64,000 nt of DNA from DASYXZ01 sp035308965 (GTDB lineage: Bacteria > Acidobacteriota > Terriglobia > UBA7540), in assembly GCA_035308965.1 (NCBI GenBank), contig DATGFN010000066.1:5400-69399 (forward strand), given 5' to 3'. Below, piece after piece: positions 44,509 through 53,385 of the stretch (the first letter of the stretch is position 1; every line of letters starts with the position of its first letter). The translations under genes and the position numbers were made by a program. A model generated the notes under the pieces. The model was not told the origin of the DNA, ran no database searches, and saw nothing but the letters and a program-made list of their open reading frames with translations.

Positions 44509-44592
44509 ATGAGTAGGTAATTCCGCCACCTCACAACCATCATCTCACTGAGTTTGGCGCTTACTTTCAATCCTTGTTCCCGGCATCAATGA
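44509..44592 (+). pseudogene. Remnant of a second tail-fibre-like exoprotein gene
   Basis: GAGAGGGAAAAAG plus ATG at 44509 repeats the ribosome site and start of the 725-residue exoprotein gene. The frame is stopped at codon 4 (TAA 44518-44520), but continues with HLTTIISLSLALTF, matching HLTAMLSLSLIFSN of the intact signal peptide; it ends at TGA 44590-44592. The rest of the gene is deleted. So a [polymerase + exoprotein] unit was duplicated and the second exoprotein lost. Confidence 0.75.
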
Positions 44593-44608
44593 GGAAGCTG
44601 GCGCGCTA

Positions 44609-45409
44609 ATGGTCAATCACAACAGCGAAATCCCCGTGGTCATCCTTTGCGGAGGAATGGGAACGCGCCTTCGCGAGGAGACCGAGTATCGCCCCAAGCC
44701 CATGGTGGAGATTGGCGGGCGGCCCATCCTGTGGCACATCATGAAGACCTACGGCCACCACGGGTTCAAGAAATTCGTTCTTTGCCTGGGCTACAAAGGG
44801 CAAATGATCAAGCAGTATTTCCTGAACTATAAGGCCTTGAATTCTGATTTCACCCTTCAACTGGATGGCGACCGACAACCCCTCTTGCATCAGTCTGAGG
44901 CCAACGAAGACTGGACCATCACCTTTGTGGACACGGGCGAGAGCACGTTGACAGGAGCGCGTGTGAAGCGGGTGGAACCGTTCGTTCAATCCGATTTATT
45001 CATGCTGACTTATGGTGATGGAGTGGCGGACGTCGATCTCGGCGGGTTGCTGGAATTCCACCGCAGCCACGGGAAGATTGGCACAGTGACGGGCGTGCGG
45101 CCTTATTCCCGCTTTGGAGAATTGGTGATCCAGGACGGGCGCGTCAATCGATTCAGCGAGAAGCCCCAGGTGGATGAAGGCATCGTGAACGGCGGCTATT
45201 TTATTTTCAACCGCAAATTCTTTGATTATCTTTCCGCCGAGGAGTCTTGCGTGCTCGAGCACCAGCCTTTGGAAAATCTGTCGCGCGATGGCGAGTTGAT
45301 GGTCTATTTTCACAAGGGTTTCTGGCAGTGTATGGACACCTATCGTGACTTCCTGGCTTTGGACGAGATGTGGAAGAAAAATCCCAAATGGAAAGTCTGG
45401 AGTAAATGA
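44609..45409 (+). CDS. rfbF: Glucose-1-phosphate cytidylyltransferase
   Basis: 266 residues. RfbF pattern: VVILCGGMGTRLREETEYRPKPMVEIGGRP, read as VILCGGMGTRLREE then EYRPKPMVEIGGRPILWH, with YGDGVADVDLGGLL and FSEKPQVDEGIVNGGYF later. It makes CDP-glucose, the entry into CDP-3,6-dideoxyhexoses and CDP-branched sugars. ATG 44609 has AGGAAG about 15 nt upstream. It starts a run of genes joined by 4-bp ATGA overlaps. Confidence 0.95.
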   Translation: MVNHNSEIPVVILCGGMGTRLREETEYRPKPMVEIGGRPILWHIMKTYGHHGFKKFVLCLGYKGQMIKQYFLNYKALNSDFTLQLDGDRQPLLHQSEANEDWTITFVDTGESTLTGARVKRVEPFVQSDLFMLTYGDGVADVDLGGLLEFHRSHGKIGTVTGVRPYSRFGELVIQDGRVNRFSEKPQVDEGIVNGGYFIFNRKFFDYLSAEESCVLEHQPLENLSRDGELMVYFHKGFWQCMDTYRDFLALDEMWKKNPKWKVWSK

Positions 45410-46401
45410 CGGCGTCCAATAATTTTTGGAAGGAAAGACGCGTCTTCGTCACCGGGGCCACCGGCTTGGTGGGTTCGTGGGTGACCCGCGAATTGGTGGA
45501 CCGCGGCGCCAAAGTGGTGGCGCTAGTGATGGACGCGGATCCCCAGTCGGAGCTTTACCGGAGCGGCACCATCCACCGCGTGCATGTGGTGAATGGCGTT
45601 CTGGAAGACGTTAGCGCGCTTGAGCGCGGGATCCTGGCGCACGAGTGCGAGACGGTGATCCATCTCGGGGCGCAGGCGATCGTGAACGTGGCCGCTCGCG
45701 CGCCCTTGGCGACTTTTGAGACCAATGTTCGCGGGACGTGGAACCTGCTCGAGGTCTGCCGCCTCCACCCCGGCCTGATCAAACGCGTAGTCATCGCTTC
45801 AAGCGACAAGGCCTACGGCGAAAGCGACCAATTGCCCTACACCGAGGACCTGCCCTTGAGAGGCCGGCAGCCTTATGAAGCATCAAAGAGCTGCGCGGAC
45901 CTGGTGGCACAATCTTACGCGTTAACCTACAATTTGCCCGTAGCCATCGCCCGTTGCGGCAATATCTATGGCGGAGGCGACCTGAATTGGACGCGCATCG
46001 TGCCCAGCACCATCCGCTCATTTTACTTCGGGGAATCGCCTCTTCTTCGCAGCGACGGCCAATACGTCCGCGATTACATCTACGTCAAGGATGTGGTGGA
46101 ATCTTATTTGACCTTGGCGGAAAATATTGATTCGCCTCAAGTCCGAGCGGAGGGATTCAATTTCAGCCCGGAATCCCGGGTGACGGTGCTCGAGATCGTC
46201 CAAAAGATTGGCGAGTTGATGGGGTGCCAGGGCATTCGGCCCACCATCCAGAATGTGGCAAAGAACGAGATCCGCAGCCAGTATCTCTCTTCGGAGAAAG
46301 CGCAACGGCTGCTGAACTGGCGCCCAAAGTACAGTTTGGAAAAAGGTTTGAACGAAACTATCGCATGGTATCGGGAGTTTCTCGATAAACAACAATCATG
46401 A
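45406..46401 (+). CDS. rfbG: CDP-glucose 4,6-dehydratase
   Basis: 331 residues of the extended SDR family with TGATGLVGSW (NAD binding), the catalytic SSDKAYG motif and YEASK. The sequence SSDKAYGES and GNIYGGGDLNWTRIVPST are RfbG hallmarks. It converts CDP-glucose to CDP-4-keto-6-deoxyglucose. ATGA overlap with rfbF. Confidence 0.94.
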   Translation: MTASNNFWKERRVFVTGATGLVGSWVTRELVDRGAKVVALVMDADPQSELYRSGTIHRVHVVNGVLEDVSALERGILAHECETVIHLGAQAIVNVAARAPLATFETNVRGTWNLLEVCRLHPGLIKRVVIASSDKAYGESDQLPYTEDLPLRGRQPYEASKSCADLVAQSYALTYNLPVAIARCGNIYGGGDLNWTRIVPSTIRSFYFGESPLLRSDGQYVRDYIYVKDVVESYLTLAENIDSPQVRAEGFNFSPESRVTVLEIVQKIGELMGCQGIRPTIQNVAKNEIRSQYLSSEKAQRLLNWRPKYSLEKGLNETIAWYREFLDKQQS

Positions 46402-46847
46402 TCCACGGCGTGTTGGTCCATCCACTAAAACAGATTCCGGACGAGCGCGGCAAAGTGATGCACATGCTGCGCGCCGACGACCCCCATTTCGAAAATTTCG
46501 GCGAAATCTATTTCTCCATGGTCTATCCCGGAGTAATTAAAGCCTGGCATCTCCACCAGCGGATGACCATCAATTACGCCGTCATAACGGGCACCATCAA
46601 ACTGGTGCTCTTCGACGACCGGGCGGATTCGCCCACCAGGGGCGCGTTGGAGGAGCTATACGTCGGGGAGAGCAATTATGCATTAGTTAGAGTTCCGCTG
46701 GGAATATGGAACGGCTTCAAAGGCGTGGGCATCATTCCAGCTATCGTTGCCAACTGCGCGACCATACCTCATGATCCTGACGAAATCGTCCGGCTCGATC
46801 CGTTTGACAAAAAGATCCCCTATGACTGGCAATTGAAACACCGATGA
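46398..46847 (+). CDS. RmlC-like cupin sugar epimerase (short form)
   Basis: 149 residues, shorter than true RmlC at 26058. It keeps the cupin core (GVIKAWHLHQRMTINYAVI, then GIWNGFKGV) with a catalytic-type histidine (about H52) but lacks the C-terminal half. Short dTDP-4-dehydrorhamnose 3,5-epimerase-like proteins of this size act on CDP-4-keto-6-deoxysugars in branched or dideoxy sugar pathways. Starts at ATGA overlapping rfbG. Confidence 0.88.
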   Translation: MIHGVLVHPLKQIPDERGKVMHMLRADDPHFENFGEIYFSMVYPGVIKAWHLHQRMTINYAVITGTIKLVLFDDRADSPTRGALEELYVGESNYALVRVPLGIWNGFKGVGIIPAIVANCATIPHDPDEIVRLDPFDKKIPYDWQLKHR

Positions 46848-47752
46848 CGAATAGGTCGGCCGTGGTCATTGGGGCGTCGGGATTCGTAGGGTCGTATTTG
46901 CTGAATGCTTTTCGTCGCGACCACTCGGTGGTGGGCACATTTGCGACGGAACCCCTGCCCGGACTCGAGCCTCTCGACATCGCGGAAGCAATTGCGGTTC
47001 GGAATTTTTTCGACCGCCACAGGCCGGAAGTCGTTCTCTGTCCCGCAGCCAATCCGCACGTGGAGGGTTGCGAGCGCGAACCCGCAGCCACGCGGAAGAT
47101 TAACATCGAAGGTCTCGCCAACGTCGTTCGAGAAACCCTGCGCGTGGGCGCCCGAATCGTCTATTTTTCATCCGAATATGTTTTTGACGGCGATCATGGA
47201 CCCTATTCCGAAGACAATTTTACGAATCCGATCAACGAATACGGCCGTCAAAAACTGGCCGCCGAAAATTTGGTTCGCGAAAACCTGCGCGACTTCCTGA
47301 TTGTCCGCATATCAGCGCCTTATGGCTGGGAACGGCGGGGAAAGAATTTCGTGATGCAGATGTTGCATCGGCGGCAGACGGGGGAGCCCATCCTGGTGGC
47401 GAAAGACCAGGTGATCACGCCCACCTACATTTCCGATTTGGCCCAAGCCGTGCATAATCTGGCAGGACTGGGGAGTACGGGGATTTTTCACGTGGCCGGA
47501 AGTGAATGCATGGTCCGGAGCGATTTTGCCCGACTGGTGACTAAAGCATTTGATCTGCCGCCGGCATTGGTGAAGCCCGTCCTAACCTCAACAATGAATT
47601 TGTCCGCACCACGCCCAAATTCCGCCGGACTCATTACCGACAAGGTCGCCAGGGTGTTGGGACATCATCTCAGCGGCCCTGAAAAAGGCCTGGCGGCCAT
47701 GCGGGCGGAACAATCCACTGCTCGTCCCTGGAACGAAATTGTTCCTGCATAG
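46844..47752 (+). CDS. RmlD-like NAD(P)H-dependent sugar reductase (SDR)
   Basis: 302 residues. NADP motif VIGASGFVGSYL, conserved CPAANPHVEGCEREP, SSEYVFDGD and YGRQKLAAE of the RmlD/4-ketoreductase group. It should reduce the 4-keto group of a nucleotide-deoxysugar. In context the substrate is most likely the CDP-linked sugar, but it could also serve the dTDP-rhamnose pathway, for which no other RmlD candidate is present in the window. ATGA overlap with the cupin gene. Confidence 0.87.
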   Translation: MTNRSAVVIGASGFVGSYLLNAFRRDHSVVGTFATEPLPGLEPLDIAEAIAVRNFFDRHRPEVVLCPAANPHVEGCEREPAATRKINIEGLANVVRETLRVGARIVYFSSEYVFDGDHGPYSEDNFTNPINEYGRQKLAAENLVRENLRDFLIVRISAPYGWERRGKNFVMQMLHRRQTGEPILVAKDQVITPTYISDLAQAVHNLAGLGSTGIFHVAGSECMVRSDFARLVTKAFDLPPALVKPVLTSTMNLSAPRPNSAGLITDKVARVLGHHLSGPEKGLAAMRAEQSTARPWNEIVPA

Positions 47753-47791
47753 TTTCAGCGAATTCAACTCAGGCCGGTGAAAACATAAACA

Positions 47792-49018
47792 ATGCAACCA
47801 TGCCGAATCTGTTCGGGACTAAAGATGAGAAAGTTTCTTGCGATTGGTCCTACGCCTTTGGCCAACGCTTTTCTTCGCAAGGATCAACTGAACGGAGCAG
47901 AGGCTTCCTACCCGCTCGACGTGTACTTCTGCGAGACCTGCGCCTTGGTCCAATTGGGTTACGTCGTCCCGCCCGAGATTATGTTTCGCGATTACATCTA
48001 CGTGTCTTCCACTTCAGACACCATCCCCCGCTATTTCGGCGAGTACGCAGACGAAGTGGCTGCACGATTCCTGAAATCGCCGGACGACTTGGTAGTGGAG
48101 ATGGGAAGCAACGACGGATGCCTGCTGAAACAGTTTCAAAAGCACAAGGTGCGCACGCTGGGCGTCGAGCCGGCGGCCAATATCGCCAGAATCGCGACAG
48201 AAAACGGAGTGGAAACTCTGAATGATTTTTTCTGCGAGCGCAGCGCAAAACTAGTCCGCGAGAAAAACGGAAAAGCGAAAATCATTCTCGGAAACAACGT
48301 ACTCGCCCATATCGGCAACCTGGAAGACCTCTTAAAAGGCCTGGACGCCCTTCTTGCGCCTGACGGCAAGGCGATTTTTGACGTGCCCTACCTCGTAAAC
48401 CTGCTGGACAACTTGGAATTCGACACCATCTATCACGAGCACTTATCCTATTTTTCCGTTCACCCGCTCGATTTCCTCTTTCGCAAATACGGATTCAAAG
48501 TCTTCGACGTCAAACGGGTATCCATTCATGGCGGCTCCATTCGAGTCTATGCCAACCGCGCTGATGCCGAGCCGGCTGTTCAAACTTCCGTGCAGGATTT
48601 ATTGGCGCTCGAGGCGGAACGGCATCTGGATCGCTTTGAACCCTATGCGGAATTCGGCTCGCGCGTCTCCGCGTTGGGTGAAGAATTAGTACAGATGTTG
48701 CGCGAGCTAAAATCCCGGGGAAAGAGGATCGCAGGCTACGGCGCGCCCGCCAAGGGCAATACGCTGCTGAATTATTGCAAGATCGGAACCGATATGTTGG
48801 ATTACATTGTGGATAAGAGCCCGCTCAAGCAGAATCTTTACACCCCCGGGACGCACATTCCCGTCCACGGCGTGGAGAAACTCCTTCAAGATCGGCCGGA
48901 CTATGTATTAATTTTGGCCTGGAATTTTGCCGAGGAGATTATGCGCCAGCAGCGACTATACGGTGAACAGGGAGGGAAATTCATCCTGCCTCTTCCAACT
49001 CCCAAGGTTGTGCAGTGA
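47792..49018 (+). CDS. NDP-sugar C-methyltransferase
   Basis: 408 residues. Zinc cysteines C4, C7, C47, C50 (QPCRICSG and FCETCALVQL), SAM motif VVEMGSNDGCLL (about 100-111), and the C-terminal Methyltransf_14 domain with GYGAPAKGNTLLNYC. This two-domain type is that of TylC3/EryBIII/TcaB9-like C3-methyltransferases, which act on 4-keto-6-deoxysugar nucleotides. Placed right after the CDP-sugar genes, it should add a methyl branch. It starts 39 bp after the reductase gene, and its stop overlaps the next start (GTGA). Confidence 0.93.
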   Translation: MQPCRICSGLKMRKFLAIGPTPLANAFLRKDQLNGAEASYPLDVYFCETCALVQLGYVVPPEIMFRDYIYVSSTSDTIPRYFGEYADEVAARFLKSPDDLVVEMGSNDGCLLKQFQKHKVRTLGVEPAANIARIATENGVETLNDFFCERSAKLVREKNGKAKIILGNNVLAHIGNLEDLLKGLDALLAPDGKAIFDVPYLVNLLDNLEFDTIYHEHLSYFSVHPLDFLFRKYGFKVFDVKRVSIHGGSIRVYANRADAEPAVQTSVQDLLALEAERHLDRFEPYAEFGSRVSALGEELVQMLRELKSRGKRIAGYGAPAKGNTLLNYCKIGTDMLDYIVDKSPLKQNLYTPGTHIPVHGVEKLLQDRPDYVLILAWNFAEEIMRQQRLYGEQGGKFILPLPTPKVVQ

Positions 49019-49986
49019 AGGTGTCGGTCTGTATCCCTACCTACAACTCCGCCGAGTATTTGCGTGAGTGTATAGAAAGTGCGTCGTCGCAAACCTTCAA
49101 AGATATCGAAATCATCGTTTCGGATAATGCTTCGACCGACTCCACCTGCGAAATCGTGAGGAGTTTCACCGACTCCAGGATCCGGCTGCATCGTCTTGAG
49201 AAAAACATGGGCATGGCTTTTAATTTCAACCATGCGGCCAGCCTTGCTCAAGGCGAGTACATTAAATTCCTCTGCTCCGACGATTTTCTGGACCCCGCGT
49301 GTCTTGCCAGGCAAGTGGACATGCTTGAGGAGTCACCTCAAGCCGTGATGGTGACTTCGCCTTTCCGAATGGTGGATGCTTTCGGCCGGACGTTACGTAC
49401 TATTTCCCGGCTCACCAGCCGCCGCCTTTTGAGCTATGCCGAGCTCGTAGCGGGCTGCTTGATCTACGGCAATCTTGTGGGGTCACCCTCGGCGGTGCTG
49501 ATCCGAAGGTCAGCCTTACTGAGGGCAGGGCCATTTTCCAACGACCTTCCGGAACTCCTTGATTTCGATTTGTGGTTGCGCCTGGCGGCCCTTGGGCCGG
49601 TGGGCTATTTGCCGGAGCCCTTAAGTGGACTGCGCCTCCACCCGCGTACGGTAAGCATCCAACAGCGAAAGAAAGGACTAAATCGGCAGGATGTTTTGCA
49701 TATCACTGAGATTATGTTGGGCTCGGTGGCTCCAAGTCCCCTGGCGCGGCGCATAGCGTGGGGACGAGTGGCCGGCTCGTTCGTGAAACAGGCCTTGACG
49801 GGTTTGAAGCACGGCTATGTCAAGTGGCCGTTCACGGCTTTCTGGCAGGCTTTCGGAATTGACCCGGGGTTCTTCGGCCTGGCGATGTTTCTGGCATTCT
49901 TCCAAACCGGGATTTTGGGATTCGAGTCTGACGATAATCGCCAACTGAGAATCCGGTGGGGCCGAACACTTTGCTTTTCAGCATGA
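49015..49986 (+). CDS. Family 2 glycosyltransferase
   Basis: 323 residues starting at GTG 49015 (GTGA overlap with the C-methyltransferase). GT-A motifs VCIPTYNSAEYL and VSDNASTDST, then KFLCSDDF and LVGSPSAVLIRR; no membrane segment before the weakly hydrophobic end. It should add a sugar to the lipid-linked repeat unit on the cytoplasmic side. Acceptor and donor unknown. Confidence 0.92.
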   Translation: MKVSVCIPTYNSAEYLRECIESASSQTFKDIEIIVSDNASTDSTCEIVRSFTDSRIRLHRLEKNMGMAFNFNHAASLAQGEYIKFLCSDDFLDPACLARQVDMLEESPQAVMVTSPFRMVDAFGRTLRTISRLTSRRLLSYAELVAGCLIYGNLVGSPSAVLIRRSALLRAGPFSNDLPELLDFDLWLRLAALGPVGYLPEPLSGLRLHPRTVSIQQRKKGLNRQDVLHITEIMLGSVAPSPLARRIAWGRVAGSFVKQALTGLKHGYVKWPFTAFWQAFGIDPGFFGLAMFLAFFQTGILGFESDDNRQLRIRWGRTLCFSA

Positions 49987-50966
49987 GCGAACTTAGCGCT
50001 TTAGACCCGGCCATTGACGTGACTGTTTGCATTGTGAACTGGCAGGGTGCAAAGTGGCTGCCCGGCTGCCTACAGTCGCTGCGGGAAGTTGAAGGCTTGC
50101 GGCTGGAAGTGATCCTTGTGGACAACGCCTCCAGCGACAACAGCGTGGAAATTGTGCGCGCTGGGTTTCCTGAAGTGGAGATGATCACCAATACCGAGAA
50201 TGTGGGTTTTGCCCGGGGGAACAATCTAGCCATTCGGAAAGGGCGGGGCCGACATTTTTTTCTGCTAAACAATGACACGATTGTAAGTAAGGGATCGCTG
50301 CGGTCTCTCCTTCAGTTCATGGAAGAACGGCCTCGCGCCGGCATGGCGGCAGGCCACTTGGTGAATTTCGATGGGTCAACTCAGTTCAGGTACTACCCTA
50401 TCGAGCTCCCCACGCTTGCTACCCTTTGCGCAGACCTCTTTTGGCTGAACCGGAACTCGACATCCAACCACATCGGGCGGGGGCCGCTGGCGCGCCACTG
50501 GGATCCTGACAAGCCCTATCGAATGGAGCAGGTGCCCGGCGCTTGTATTCTCATCCGGCGTGAGGCATTTGAGAATTTCGGACTGTTCGATGAAGGATAC
50601 CAGTTCTGGTATGAGGACGTGGACCTCTGCGCGCGATGCCTGCGGGCAGGGTGGGAGATTTGGTATGTGCCCGAGGCCCGGATTGTGCACTATGGCGGGG
50701 CCGGCGCCAAACAACTGGGGTTTTCCAAGCGGTCGCTTTTGCGCTTTCGCGGCATGCTGAGATTTGCCGGGCGTTACTTCAGCCGCGGTCAATTTCTGAT
50801 GCTCAAACTGGTAGTCGCCGTGGTGCTGATGTTGCGCCTGCCTCTTGTGGTTGCGGCAAGTCTTTGGCCAAGCGCCAGAATGAAAAGTGTGTGGAAGGGA
50901 GCAGGAAAAGCGTATTTGCAACTGATGCGGGACCTTGTACATCCAGTCGAAACGCGTTGCTTGTAA
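49983..50966 (+). CDS. Family 2 glycosyltransferase, rhamnosyltransferase-like
   Basis: 327 residues; ATG 49983 overlaps the preceding stop as ATGA. Motifs VCIVNWQGAKWLPGCL, LVDNASSDNS, FLLNNDTI and a C-terminal region with GYQFWYEDVDLCARC, typical of WcaA/rhamnosyltransferase-like enzymes in O-antigen clusters. A hydrophobic segment near the end suggests membrane association. Confidence 0.92.
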   Translation: MSELSALDPAIDVTVCIVNWQGAKWLPGCLQSLREVEGLRLEVILVDNASSDNSVEIVRAGFPEVEMITNTENVGFARGNNLAIRKGRGRHFFLLNNDTIVSKGSLRSLLQFMEERPRAGMAAGHLVNFDGSTQFRYYPIELPTLATLCADLFWLNRNSTSNHIGRGPLARHWDPDKPYRMEQVPGACILIRREAFENFGLFDEGYQFWYEDVDLCARCLRAGWEIWYVPEARIVHYGGAGAKQLGFSKRSLLRFRGMLRFAGRYFSRGQFLMLKLVVAVVLMLRLPLVVAASLWPSARMKSVWKGAGKAYLQLMRDLVHPVETRCL

Positions 50967-51078
50967 CCCTTCTGCTTCGATCAATGGGTGCATGTGGCTT
51001 GCCTCGAAGGAGGCCAATGCGGTTAAATACTAAAGTCGAAAAAAAGGGAAGTAATCTCCAGAAATTAAGGATGGCCAT

Positions 51079-52065
51079 ATGCGAATTCTTGTGGCAGGTG
51101 GGGCAGGCTATGTCGGCTCGGTGCTGATTCCAAGGCTGCTCGATCGAGGCTATAGCGTTGATATTGTGGATTTGTTTTGGTTTGGCAATTATTTGCCCGA
51201 GGGAGTGGGCATCGTCCGAAGCAACATCTTCGAGTTGAAGGCCAAGGACCTTGAGGGATATGACCAGGTCATGTTTCTAGCGGGTCTTTCCAATGATCCT
51301 ATGGCGGAATACTCGCCCAGTAAGAATTTCATCTTAAACGCTGCGGCTCCTGCTTACCTTGCATATATCGCCAAGCAGGCTCACGTCAACCGGTTCATCT
51401 ACGCCAGCTCATGTTCAGTATACGGATACACAGAAAACGAACTGTTCGACGAAACCTCTCCGGCGTTTTCAAGCTATCCTTATGGGATTTCCAAGCTTCA
51501 AGGTGAACAAGCCGCTTTGCAATTGGCCGCGGATGACTTTTCGGTCATTTCTCTGCGCAAGGGGACGATTTCCGGCTACAGCCCCCGCATGCGGCTCGAC
51601 CTGATGGTTAATACCATGTTCAAGTCCGCCATAGCAGACCGGGTCATCAACGTGAACAACCCGGCAATTTGGCGCCCGGTCTTGAGCATTGAGGATGCGG
51701 CCAGAGCTTATATTCGTGTCATCGAAGCCAACCGGAAGATTTGCGGCATTTTTAATATCGCTTCCGCAAATCATACGGTCGGCGAAGTGGCCGACGTCGT
51801 TCGGGAGACAATTCAACAGGATCTTGGGCTGCGGGTGGACCTGAACATCAAACATCTTGAGGACTTTCGGAACTACAAGGTGAACATCGAGAAAGCAAAA
51901 ACAGTGCTCAGCTTCCATCCTGCTGACGATGTCAAGGCAATCGTCCGGCAGCTCATTCAAAACATGGAGAAGTTCGAAGACTGGGATAATCCAAACTATT
52001 ACAACATCAAGACTTTCATGGCTGTTGAGAAAGGTTCCGGGGTTCCAACCACTTTGACAGAGTAA
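51079..52065 (+). CDS. NAD-dependent sugar epimerase/dehydratase (extended SDR)
   Basis: 328 residues with VAGGAGYVGSVLIPRLL, YASSCSVYGY (catalytic serine) and YGISKLQGE (YxxxK). The family covers NDP-sugar 4-epimerases and 4-reductases; LSNDPMAEYSPSKNF is a loop often seen in those near surface-glycan clusters. Exact reaction unknown. AAGGA precedes ATG 51079. The gene starts 112 bp after the previous one, so a separate promoter is possible. Confidence 0.9.
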   Translation: MRILVAGGAGYVGSVLIPRLLDRGYSVDIVDLFWFGNYLPEGVGIVRSNIFELKAKDLEGYDQVMFLAGLSNDPMAEYSPSKNFILNAAAPAYLAYIAKQAHVNRFIYASSCSVYGYTENELFDETSPAFSSYPYGISKLQGEQAALQLAADDFSVISLRKGTISGYSPRMRLDLMVNTMFKSAIADRVINVNNPAIWRPVLSIEDAARAYIRVIEANRKICGIFNIASANHTVGEVADVVRETIQQDLGLRVDLNIKHLEDFRNYKVNIEKAKTVLSFHPADDVKAIVRQLIQNMEKFEDWDNPNYYNIKTFMAVEKGSGVPTTLTE

Positions 52066-52199
52066 GGCACCCACTTCACCTTCCTGGCGCACGTCCGTGG
52101 CATGAGACTGCGGCAGAGTTCATCGAATTTGGATGACACGAGGGCCTCATCCTCCGGCATTCTCCACGCGGACGAGCGGAAGTGTCGAATGCAGCCACC

Positions 52200-53315
52200 A
52201 TGACGCCGGACTCGGAAAACGCGGTTCAAAAGATTGATCAAACTTCAAAAGGCAAGGTAAGTGTTCTCATCCTGGCCCACAACGAGCGCAGCGAGCTGAC
52301 GGTTTGCCTTGCCTCGATCATGCGTCAGACCTATTCCAACTTTGAGATTATCGTAGTTAATTCTGGATCAACTGACGACACCACTTCCTTCGTGCAATCC
52401 GAGTATCCACAAGTTAACCTCCTGGTCAGCGACGATAACTTGGGTTACCGGCGGGGAAATCGTCTCGGCTTCAAAGCGGCGACCGGTGAGTACATTCTGG
52501 TGCTCAATGCCGACACGGAACTCGCACCCGATTGCCTGGCCCAACTTGTGGCCGCCGGGGAAGAGGACAGCAAAGTTGGTCTTGTCGCCCCCAAAATACT
52601 GATGTTTTATGACCGCCAGGTGATCAACGAAGTCGGGAACACATTGCACTTTACAGGGATGTGCAACTCAAGGGGTCTGGGCGAGCCCTCGGCAAATTAC
52701 ATGCAGCCGGAAACTCTGGGCGCAATATCGGGCGCAGGATTTTTGGTTCGGCGCGACCTGCTGGAGCGCTTGGGCGGATTCTCAGAAGTATTTGACCTAT
52801 TGGATACGGGTTTCCATTCCTGCGGCGAAGAGTATGACTTGGCCTGGCGGGCCCAGATGGCGGGATACCACATTCGCCTGGCGCCGAAAGCGCTTATTTA
52901 TCACAAGTACCTTTCCAAACCGATGAGCGGTCCAAAATTCTCGACTTTCGAATTTGGCCGGTGGATGGTGGTGCTGCTCAACTACGAACTGAAGACCCTG
53001 CTGCTCCTCTTGCCGGTTCTCATACTGCTGGACGTGATGGTGTGGGTCTACGTGCTGGCAAAGGGGCGGGACTGGTTCATCGCCAAGTGGAAGGTGGCTT
53101 CATGGATTATCCTGAACATCCCTTTGTTACGCGCGATTCGCCGACGAGTTCAATCTCAACGCGTGGTCGGTGACGGGGCCGTACTGAAGAACCTGAGCCC
53201 GACGATCAATGTTTTTTATATCGTCTCTCGCCGGTCTTGGGCTCGCTGGCTGCAAGGTGTCGTTGACTCGGTTTTTGGCGCCTACTATAATTTATTGTTA
53301 CGCGTCGCGGGATAA
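52200..53315 (+). CDS. Family 2 glycosyltransferase with C-terminal membrane helix
   Basis: 371 residues. Motifs VLILAHNERSELTVCLAS, VVNSGSTDDT, LVLNADTEL and EEYDLAWRAQMAGY; the C-terminal region has a strong hydrophobic stretch (LLLLLPVLILLDVMVWVYVL, within 20) and a cytoplasmic tail. ATG 52200 is chosen; GTG 52182 would add six residues. Likely adds a repeat-unit sugar. Confidence 0.9.
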   Translation: MTPDSENAVQKIDQTSKGKVSVLILAHNERSELTVCLASIMRQTYSNFEIIVVNSGSTDDTTSFVQSEYPQVNLLVSDDNLGYRRGNRLGFKAATGEYILVLNADTELAPDCLAQLVAAGEEDSKVGLVAPKILMFYDRQVINEVGNTLHFTGMCNSRGLGEPSANYMQPETLGAISGAGFLVRRDLLERLGGFSEVFDLLDTGFHSCGEEYDLAWRAQMAGYHIRLAPKALIYHKYLSKPMSGPKFSTFEFGRWMVVLLNYELKTLLLLLPVLILLDVMVWVYVLAKGRDWFIAKWKVASWIILNIPLLRAIRRRVQSQRVVGDGAVLKNLSPTINVFYIVSRRSWARWLQGVVDSVFGAYYNLLLRVAG

Positions 53316-53385
53316 ACCGCGTATATCGTCGTTGGGCTCCCATAACGATATTCGAATTGCCGGCGGAGTGGTGACAGGTCAATCG

